From the NCBI RefSeq assembly GCF_009811415.1, contig NZ_BLIG01000038.1, positions 1 through 62,653 of the forward strand: DNA of 62,653 bases. Reading direction: 5' to 3'. The stretch is from Alteromonas sp. KUL106 (GTDB lineage: Bacteria > Pseudomonadota > Gammaproteobacteria > Enterobacterales > Alteromonadaceae). The notes beneath the pieces were generated by a model, which worked only from the letters and a program-made list of their open reading frames with translations, was not told the DNA's origin and did not search any database. Of this stretch, positions 56,973 through 62,653 are shown piece after piece. The translations under genes were made by a program, and so were the position numbers. Within the stretch, counting starts at the first letter, position 1; the number at the start of each line of letters is the position of its first letter.

Positions 56973-58244
56973 TTGTTGTACACAGCTGAAACATCGTTCT
57001 TTTCTCGCTTAACTGCGTTATTGAAACTACTGGGTCCGGGTGTGCTAATGGCAACGGCAGCGGTAGGTGGCAGCCACCTCGTTGCTTCAACCCAGGCCGG
57101 TGCGAGGTTCGGCTGGCAGTTGGCGCTTCTCATCTTAGTTGTTAACCTGCTCAAATACCCGTTTTTCAGAGCGGGTGTTAGCTACACTATCAGCACTAAG
57201 CAAACGTTGCAGCAAGGCTATTTGGCAATGGGAAGGCGCTACTTGGCTGTCGCCCTCTTTCTAAACACGATTGCGTCGGTGGTAAATGCCGCTGCACTGC
57301 TGCTGTTTGCTGCAAGTTTACTGTCCTATTTTGTTCCTTTTGATATCGCGATAACACTCTCATCTTCTATTGTACTTGCGCTGATACTATTGATTTTGTT
57401 GGCGGGGCACTTCGAAGGTTTGGACAACATCGCCAAAGGCATTATGGGCGTACTGGTGGTGGCAACCTTAGCGGTGTTTATTGTTGCGCTAAGTAATTAT
57501 ACTGGGCAAGACATGCCATCAGAGGCGCAACCGTCGCCATGGACACTTGCCACGTTGGGTTTTCTGGTCGTCACAATGGGGTGGATGCCTGCACCTATTG
57601 AAATATCTTCAATTACTTCGCTGTGGCTAAAACGTCAATGCAAAGGTCAGGCGGTAACCCCGAAATCAGCGTTGTTCGATTTTAATTTGGGTTATGCAGT
57701 GACCGTTCTTTTAGCGCTCTTGTTTCTTGGGTTGGGTGCACTAATTCTATACGGCAGTGGCACAGAGCTTAGTGCAAGTGGTATTGGTTTCTCCCATCAG
57801 CTTATCAGTATGTATTCATCCACCATTGGGGAGTGGGCGCATTGGCTTATTGCCGTTGTGGCTTTCTTGTGTATATTTGGGTCGGCGCTCACGGTATATG
57901 ATGGCTATGCTCGGGTTGTTGCCGAAGCTATCACTTTGTTATTTAAACGCGACAAGGGAACCCGAAATACACTTGTCACGCCAGTGCTGTTGATCATGTC
58001 GGTGGCGAGTTTTGTTATTGTACTTTTTTTCAAATCTGCTTTGTTGGCAATGCTAGGCTTTGCGATGACCTTAGCCTTTATTACAACCCCAATGTTTGCA
58101 TGGCTTAATCATAAGCTTGTTGCGCAAACTCAGCTTCACCAAGATGCTGCACCGAATCGTATTGTCAGGCTACTTAGCTATGTCGGGCTTGTTTACTTAT
58201 TTGGCTTTCTGATGGTATTTATTTGGTGGAAGTGGCTTGGCTAA
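56973..58244 (+). CDS. Nramp-fold metal transporter, non-canonical motifs
   Basis: The 423-residue protein has about 11 membrane segments of the Nramp family. The first helix region reads GPGVLMATAAVGGSHLVAST and then QAGARFGW, in which the usual DPGN is replaced by GGSH. The sixth helix reads VTMGWMPAPIEISSITSLW, where the usual MPH motif becomes MPA. Substrate is therefore uncertain: it may not be Mn2+/Fe2+. The TTG start at 56973 follows AGAGG. It converges on glyA. Confidence 0.87.
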   Translation: MLYTAETSFFSRLTALLKLLGPGVLMATAAVGGSHLVASTQAGARFGWQLALLILVVNLLKYPFFRAGVSYTISTKQTLQQGYLAMGRRYLAVALFLNTIASVVNAAALLLFAASLLSYFVPFDIAITLSSSIVLALILLILLAGHFEGLDNIAKGIMGVLVVATLAVFIVALSNYTGQDMPSEAQPSPWTLATLGFLVVTMGWMPAPIEISSITSLWLKRQCKGQAVTPKSALFDFNLGYAVTVLLALLFLGLGALILYGSGTELSASGIGFSHQLISMYSSTIGEWAHWLIAVVAFLCIFGSALTVYDGYARVVAEAITLLFKRDKGTRNTLVTPVLLIMSVASFVIVLFFKSALLAMLGFAMTLAFITTPMFAWLNHKLVAQTQLHQDAAPNRIVRLLSYVGLVYLFGFLMVFIWWKWLG

Positions 58245-58296
58245 GCGCGCATTAAAACCGTCTGTGTAAAAAGGGCACGCGCGAAACTCATGCACA

Positions 58297-58311
58297 AGAT
58301 AATGATTATCA
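58297..58311. promoter_or_regulatory. Fur-box-like palindrome
   Basis: AGATAATGATTATCA fits the 7-1-7 Fur consensus TGATAAT-N-ATTATCA at 14 of 15 positions. It lies between the 3' ends of the Nramp and glyA genes, with no gene start nearby. Confidence 0.5.
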
Positions 58312-58332
58312 TAGGCGGTACATGAGATTACG

Positions 58333-58348
58333 CTATGCGGACTGGTAT
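58333..58348 (+). repeat. Dispersed 16-bp motif, copy 5
   Basis: CTATGCGGACTGGTAT is an exact match to copy 1. It ends 8 bp from the glyA stop codon, between convergent genes. Confidence 0.75.
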
Positions 58349-58356
58349 AAAACCCG

Positions 58357-59613
58357 TTATTGAGTATAAACGGGGCGAGCAGCGGTCAGTGTTGCAACAT
58401 TGTCTTTAACCCGCTCGATTACCGCATTGTCATTCGGCGAGGCGAGCACGTCGCACATCCAGTTTGCTAACTGGGCGCAGTCTTCTTCAGTGAAATGCCG
58501 AGAGGTAACAGCAGGTGTTCCAATACGAATACCGCTGGTTACAAAGGGAGACTGCGGGTCGTTGGGTACGGTATTCTTGTTAACCGTAATATTCACGCTA
58601 TTTAGAATGGCGTCGGCTTCTTTACCGGTCAACCCCTTATTGACTAAGCTCAGCAAGAACATATGGTTATCGGTACCTTTTGAGACAACATCAAAGCCAC
58701 GCTTAATGAATACGTCAGCCATAGCACGTGCATTAGTTATAACCTGAGTTTGATAGGTTTTGAACTCTGCAGTCATCGCTTCTTTAAACGCCACGGCTTT
58801 GGCCGCAATAACGTGCATAAGTGGGCCGCCCTGAATCCCGGGGAAAATAAGAGAATTAAATTTCTTTTCAAGCTCGGGGTTGGACTTGCACATGATAAGC
58901 CCTCCCCGAGGGCCGCGCAGTGTTTTGTGTGTAGTGGTAGTCACCACGTGCGCTGCATTGATAGGTGAAGGATAGACACCCGCGGCGACAAGACCAGCCA
59001 CGTGTGCCATGTCTACTAGCAAATACGCGCCTATACTGTCGGCAATATCTCTAAATTTCTGCCAATCAACCACGCGGGAATAAGCAGAAAACCCTGCCAC
59101 AATCATTTTCGGTTGGTGCGCCTTGGCTAAAGTTTCAACCTGGTTGTAATCAATCTCACCGGTCTCAGTGTTCAATCCGTATTGAACAGCATTATATAGC
59201 TTACCTGAAAAATTGGGTTTAGCACCGTGGGTTAAATGACCACCGTGGTCCAGGCTTAAACCAAGAATGGTATCACCAGGGCTTAATAGCGCCATGTAAA
59301 CTGCGGTATTTGCCTGAGAGCCAGAGTGCGGCTGCACGTTGACGTAGTCAGCATCAAACAGCGCTTTTGCTCTATCAATTGCAAGCTGTTCAATCTTATC
59401 TACTGCTTCGCAGCCGCCGTAGTAACGCTTACCGGGATAGCCTTCTGCATACTTATTCGTTAATTGGCTACCCTGTGCTTGCATAACGGCTTTGCTGGTG
59501 TAGTTTTCTGATGCTATCAGCTCAATGTGATGTTCTTGGCGTTTATTTTCTTGCGCAATCCATTGGGCGATATCGGGGTCTTGTTGTTCTAGTGGGCGGT
59601 TTAGCGTATTCAT
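58357..59613 (-). CDS. glyA: Serine hydroxymethyltransferase
   Basis: GlyA interconverts serine and glycine, producing methylene-tetrahydrofolate. The 418-residue protein has [62 protein letters not shown] and the PLP lysine in [22 protein letters not shown] precedes the start by 7 nt. It is divergent from a LysR-type regulator across 212 bp. Confidence 0.97.
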   Translation of the reverse strand: MNTLNRPLEQQDPDIAQWIAQENKRQEHHIELIASENYTSKAVMQAQGSQLTNKYAEGYPGKRYYGGCEAVDKIEQLAIDRAKALFDADYVNVQPHSGSQANTAVYMALLSPGDTILGLSLDHGGHLTHGAKPNFSGKLYNAVQYGLNTETGEIDYNQVETLAKAHQPKMIVAGFSAYSRVVDWQKFRDIADSIGAYLLVDMAHVAGLVAAGVYPSPINAAHVVTTTTHKTLRGPRGGLIMCKSNPELEKKFNSLIFPGIQGGPLMHVIAAKAVAFKEAMTAEFKTYQTQVITNARAMADVFIKRGFDVVSKGTDNHMFLLSLVNKGLTGKEADAILNSVNITVNKNTVPNDPQSPFVTSGIRIGTPAVTSRHFTEEDCAQLANWMCDVLASPNDNAVIERVKDNVATLTAARPVYTQ

Positions 59614-59668
59614 GCTGGCTCCTTATTGTCATTGTTCTTTATTCGATATTAGGAGCGCTAAAAGAATA

Positions 59669-59706
59669 AATAAAATTAATAAAAAATATGGCATTATAAT
59701 TTTATT
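59669..59706. promoter_or_regulatory. AT-rich inverted repeat between glyA and lysR gene
   Basis: AATAAAATT (59669-59677) and AATTTTATT (59698-59706) are perfect inverted arms 20 bp apart, in the divergent control region. They could form a LysR-type operator or a bent AT-rich promoter. E. coli glyA is controlled by MetR and PurR, and no clear box of either is seen. Confidence 0.3.
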
Positions 59707-59825
59707 AAATGACTTGGCGTGGGCTTTTGGCACAATAAGCCCGTGAGTATTGCAACGACCGTCCAAACTATTTTAGCGAGTGGTCTGTTTTAGGTTGAAA
59801 CTATAATTAAGGTATAGGCAAAGTA

Positions 59826-60683
59826 ATGAAGAATTTGTCGATAGATTTTCTACGCTCATTTGTGCTTATTGCACAGACGGGGAGCTACACACAATGTGCC
59901 GAGCAGCTTCAGCGTACACAGCCTGCTATTAGTTTACAGATAAAAAAACTAGAAGAAATGATAGGGGAAAAGCTATTTTCTCGTGACAAGAATCGTTTAG
60001 CGCTCACAGGGGCGGGCAGTCGTCTATTGTCCTATGGTGAAAAAATTGTGGCGCTTAACGATCAGGCCATGGCTGAATTCGGAAAGCCTCAGGTAACGGG
60101 GAATATCAAGTTAGGCATTCCTAGTGAGTTTAGTACCACTCTCATGCCCAAAATCATTCGACGTTTCACACAAACCTACCCGGAAATATCATTAGAGGTG
60201 CATTGTGCGCTAAGTAAAGATTTACTTAGTGAGCCACTTAAAAGTCAGTTCGACTTAATTCTTTCGCTGCAAGAGACCCCAAACCCCGAGCAAGACGGCT
60301 ATATTATTACCGATCACCTTGTCTGGGTGGGTAGCCAGCGTTTTGTCAACAGTGTGCCTGCCAAGCTCCCGATTATTGCAGCGCCGTCACCGTGTATTTA
60401 TCGCAAGCGCGCAACAAACCTTTTGTCAGCAATCAAAAAACCGTGGCAGGTGGTATACACCATTGCAGATTTAAACGGTATTCAAACGGCTATTAACGAG
60501 GGGCTGGGTATCACTGTGTTAGCAAAAAGCTCGGTGCCTTCAGGGCTACATATATTGCCTAATTCAGAACATCTACCCGAGCTTGGTCACGTTGGCGTAT
60601 GCTTGGTTAACCCGCAAAATGTGTCTTCTAAAGCGATTAGTTTACTCACCGACACTATTGTTAATGAGGTCGCTAACTTCTAA
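59826..60683 (+). CDS. LysR-type transcriptional regulator
   Basis: The 285-residue protein has an N-terminal winged helix (LRSFVLIAQTGSYTQCAEQLQRTQPAISLQIKKLEEMIGEKLFSR) and an effector domain from about residue 92. The effector half is short and resembles LrhA/HexA-like regulators. It is divergent from glyA and may control it, or itself. The ligand is unknown. Confidence 0.92.
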   Translation: MKNLSIDFLRSFVLIAQTGSYTQCAEQLQRTQPAISLQIKKLEEMIGEKLFSRDKNRLALTGAGSRLLSYGEKIVALNDQAMAEFGKPQVTGNIKLGIPSEFSTTLMPKIIRRFTQTYPEISLEVHCALSKDLLSEPLKSQFDLILSLQETPNPEQDGYIITDHLVWVGSQRFVNSVPAKLPIIAAPSPCIYRKRATNLLSAIKKPWQVVYTIADLNGIQTAINEGLGITVLAKSSVPSGLHILPNSEHLPELGHVGVCLVNPQNVSSKAISLLTDTIVNEVANF

Positions 60684-60743
60684 GTCTAGGATCCGACAAA
60701 ATATAGCAAAATTACATAGCGGCCAGTTAGATGAATAGAGTCA

Positions 60744-60769
60744 TCGCGTTACCAATACAAGTAACGCGA
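60744..60769. terminator. Hairpin between convergent genes
   Basis: A 9-bp perfect stem (TCGCGTTAC with GTAACGCGA) has an 8-nt loop and lies between the LysR and yjdM 3' ends. No T run follows. Confidence 0.5.
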
Positions 60770-60826
60770 CGTTAAGCTGGGTGTCGAGTTTCGCTTAATA
60801 AAAGGCAGAGCTAGACGGAATGCGCG

Positions 60827-61156
60827 TTATGCTTTTTTCACGAATTGGGCGGTGAGCATCATTTCTCCAGCTCCGTCCACTTTGCAATCGAGCTGGTGGT
60901 CCTTGGCATCTTTCACATGACGAATGACTGCCTTAGTACCAATTTTTAAAACCAATGAACTCCCTTTTACCTTTAAATCTTTCGCTAGAGTTATTTTGTC
61001 TCCAGCAACTAAAGGTGTACCGTTAAAATCTTTAGCCGATACTTCCTCTTCAACATCATTTGGATTCCACTCGTGTCCACATTCAGGGCAAATAAATAGA
61101 GGGTGATCTTCGTATACATATTCTGATTGGCAATGCGGACATGGAGGTAATGACAT
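60827..61156 (-). CDS. yjdM: Zinc-ribbon protein YjdM (PhnA family)
   Basis: The 109-residue protein has an N-terminal zinc ribbon (LPPCPHCQSEYVYEDHPLFICPECGHEW, four Cys) and a C-terminal SH3-like domain (VAGDKITLAKDLKVKGSSLVLKIGTKAVIRHV). The length matches YjdM of E. coli (111 residues). It was once named PhnA, but no phosphonate role has been shown for this group. Function unknown. Confidence 0.93.
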   Translation of the reverse strand: MSLPPCPHCQSEYVYEDHPLFICPECGHEWNPNDVEEEVSAKDFNGTPLVAGDKITLAKDLKVKGSSLVLKIGTKAVIRHVKDAKDHQLDCKVDGAGEMMLTAQFVKKA

Positions 61157-61180
61157 GTGGAATTCTCTTAAAATACAAAA

Positions 61181-61636
61181 TTAAAGTGCTAGAGTCATAA
61201 AATGACTATTGGGATCGTGTGAGTAACTAGCAAAGGGTCCACAGTCAATAAATCCAAACTTTTTATACAGTGTTCTCGCTGGGAAAAAGTAATCCTGGGT
61301 CCCTGTTTCTAAACTAACAGAAGTAAACCCGTGCATTTTCGCATGTTCAAGAGCAAAAAGTAACAACTCAGAAGCGACGCCTTTTCCTCTAAAACGTTGA
61401 GCAGTTCGCATCGACTTCAGTTCGGCATGCGTGGCATCAAGTTCTTTTATTGCAACACAGCCTGCAAGCGCTCTCCCGCGCCAAGCACTAAAGAAGGTAA
61501 TATTCGAAGCTTTGAGTGCATCAACATCTAGCGCATGCACGCTTTCTGGGGGCGACGTAGCATACATATCTGACAAGTGCTCCTCTAAAAGCGCGAGCAC
61601 TTCTCCGCTGGTGAGATCATCTATAATAATCTTCAT
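61181..61636 (-). CDS. GNAT family N-acetyltransferase
   Basis: The 151-residue protein has the acetyl-CoA site QRFRGKGVASELLLFALEHAK and the C-terminal half SLETGTQDYFFPARTLYKKFGFIDCGPFASY, which recalls YsnE-type acetyltransferases. The substrate is unknown. Its start is 52 bp from the stop of the next gene to the right, in the same direction. Confidence 0.9.
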   Translation of the reverse strand: MKIIIDDLTSGEVLALLEEHLSDMYATSPPESVHALDVDALKASNITFFSAWRGRALAGCVAIKELDATHAELKSMRTAQRFRGKGVASELLLFALEHAKMHGFTSVSLETGTQDYFFPARTLYKKFGFIDCGPFASYSHDPNSHFMTLAL

Positions 61637-61688
61637 ATGCTTTTGTCCTTTAGGTACATGTAGATCAAGCGGCAGATAACAAATCGAG

Positions 61689-62117
61689 TTACCTGTTTAT
61701 GGGTTTCGTCATGTTGAAAAAGCGATCGTCCTCGCTTTCAATTACAAAGCCCGCGCTTTTATAAAGGGATACTGCGGGACTGATTTTAAAAACCCGTAAC
61801 GTCAGTGAGCTTGCTTTGGCTTCCAGCGCAAGCCTTTCGGTTTCTTTAATGGCAGCCCTGCCTATGCCTTTGTTTTGTGCGCTCGGTATAACCTGGAGAT
61901 CACGTAAAATGCAGTTATTCTCTTCAAATTGAAGGCGTATTACGCCTACTGTGTCGTCACCCAGTAAAATATCGTAATTCATCAGATTCACGGTAACGGC
62001 AAGTACTTTTGCTGCGTCCCAGTCGGGAGCAAAATGAGCGTAATAGTCGCGCATGTTTTCAAAGGTAAACGCTGCAGCGCGCTGCAAGTTTGTACTTGGC
62101 ACAAACGCTATTTTCAT
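61689..62117 (-). CDS. GNAT family N-acetyltransferase
   Basis: The 142-residue protein has the acetyl-CoA motif LQVIPSAQNKGIGRAAIKETERLA and the ending SLYKSAGFVIESEDDRFFNMTKPI. It is only distantly similar to the neighbouring GNAT. The acceptor is unknown. The two GNAT genes may share a transcript. Confidence 0.88.
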   Translation of the reverse strand: MKIAFVPSTNLQRAAAFTFENMRDYYAHFAPDWDAAKVLAVTVNLMNYDILLGDDTVGVIRLQFEENNCILRDLQVIPSAQNKGIGRAAIKETERLALEAKASSLTLRVFKISPAVSLYKSAGFVIESEDDRFFNMTKPINR

Positions 62118-62215
62118 AAGGTAGTCAATCTCTTATTCGCCTGAGACATAGCACCCGCTATGGGGCTCTATAATTTTGCGTAATGCTAAAAGTGTTTCAT
62201 AGAGTAAATAGCCAG

Positions 62216-62452
62216 TTAATTCATGGAAAGAAGGCTACGAGGTTTTAGCTCTAAGTTGTTTTCCAACCTTTCTATTTTTGAAAGGAGATCTTGATTGGCT
62301 TTGCTTGTTTGCTCGATCCGGCTCTGAAGCCTATCTACTTTGACCTTAAGAGTATTATTGGCTTGGTTTTGTTGGTATAGGATGAACGACTGCAAGCTAA
62401 TTACGGTAGTGAAAGCGATAGTTGATAAAACTGTCTTTGTACGGCTTTTCAT
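62216..62452 (-). CDS. Small anchored coiled-coil protein
   Basis: The 78-residue protein has one N-terminal membrane helix (VLSTIAFTTVISLQSFILYQ) and a coiled coil with leucine/isoleucine heptads (LKVKVDRLQSRIEQTSKANQDLLSKIERLENNLEL). The layout resembles FtsL/FtsB-like or spanin-like small anchors, but no family can be assigned. The ATG has GGAAG 5 nt upstream. Confidence 0.6.
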   Translation of the reverse strand: MKSRTKTVLSTIAFTTVISLQSFILYQQNQANNTLKVKVDRLQSRIEQTSKANQDLLSKIERLENNLELKPRSLLSMN

Positions 62453-62596
62453 AGAACTTCCTTATTTCATTAGAGTTTTAAAACTAACAGTGATTCTCTA
62501 GTTTTTCACTTTTTCGTGTAAAAATTTCATAACTGGCAAAATACGCAGGCTACAATACCAAGCGCAGCGAGTGTTAAAGCGTTTGTTGTGCGCAAT

Positions 62597-62646
62597 TTGC
62601 CACACCTGTAGCGCATTGCTACAATGTGATGACGAACCATTAGGAG
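62597..62646 (+). promoter_or_regulatory. Promoter and ribosome site for a gene beyond the window
   Basis: TTGCCA (62597-62602) and TACAAT (62620-62625) are 17 bp apart. AGGAG at 62642-62646 follows, so a gene probably starts within a few bases after the right edge. The leader would be only about 25 nt. Confidence 0.55.
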
Positions 62647-62653
62647 ACATACT

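Overview
The window reads as a stretch of core chromosome from a marine gammaproteobacterium of the Alteromonadales, most likely an Alteromonas. This rests on E. coli-like gene order (gppA-rhlB/trxA-rho, maoP next to ilv genes, yjeT-purA, tatABC-tatD) combined with a large TonB-dependent receptor, many signal-peptide hydrolases and a moderate GC content. No species-level search was possible. There is no prophage, insertion sequence, CRISPR array or rRNA. The only certain RNA gene is one tRNA-Thr(UGU).

Layout. 1-254: tandem ~109-bp repeats that carry a degenerate tRNA-Gly(GCC) 3' end, probably the tail of a tRNA-Gly locus just left of the window. 361-4694: a TonB-like small envelope protein and a 1027-residue TonB-dependent receptor. 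4923-8488: a DUF4442 hotdog protein, maoP, and ilvIH for branched-chain amino acids. 8622-15429: an unknown envelope protein, then a tight run tatA-tatB-tatC-hypothetical-tatD-diguanylate cyclase-hemB. 15561-20352: gppA and rhlB on the minus strand, trxA and rho on the plus strand. 20570-25958: a secreted M20 amidohydrolase followed by a hybrid histidine kinase, convergent and overlapping with nhaA. 26235-27998: purEK and tRNA-Thr. 28064-34791: a PCu(A)C copper chaperone, Dps, a PQQ-type sugar dehydrogenase, an S9 peptidase, an Mpo1-like protein, cnoX (ybbN) and an unknown protein. 35029-40885: a kynureninase-like PLP enzyme with yjeT, purA, an ALDH3-type dehydrogenase with a VOC protein, and a PepSY protein. 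40939-52140: a NYN-domain protein, a lipoprotein gamma-glutamyltransferase with an NhaC antiporter, then a peptidoglycan-salvage group (secreted GH3 NagZ-like enzyme, MscS channel, NamZ, MurQ) next to alr. 52318-62452: a tiny basic ORF, a YitT protein, a VOC protein, Rof, a porin with a family-3 solute-binding protein, a non-canonical Nramp transporter, glyA with a divergent LysR regulator, yjdM, two GNAT acetyltransferases and a small anchored coiled-coil protein. The last bases hold a promoter and ribosome binding site for a gene beyond the edge.

Themes. Amino-sugar and cell-wall recovery is the clearest system. A NagZ-like GH3 and NamZ would strip GlcNAc and MurNAc from wall fragments outside the cytoplasm, and MurQ would process MurNAc-6-phosphate inside. 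This recalls the Bacillus subtilis nagZ-namZ-murQ arrangement, but no kinase or transporter is visible here. A second theme is a 16-bp sequence, CTATGCGGACTGGTAT, which occurs five times, always between genes and four times at the meeting point of convergent genes. I know of no description of it. Smaller points are an Nramp protein lacking both metal-binding motifs, a Fur-box-like palindrome placed between two gene 3' ends, and two short ORFs with good ribosome binding sites.
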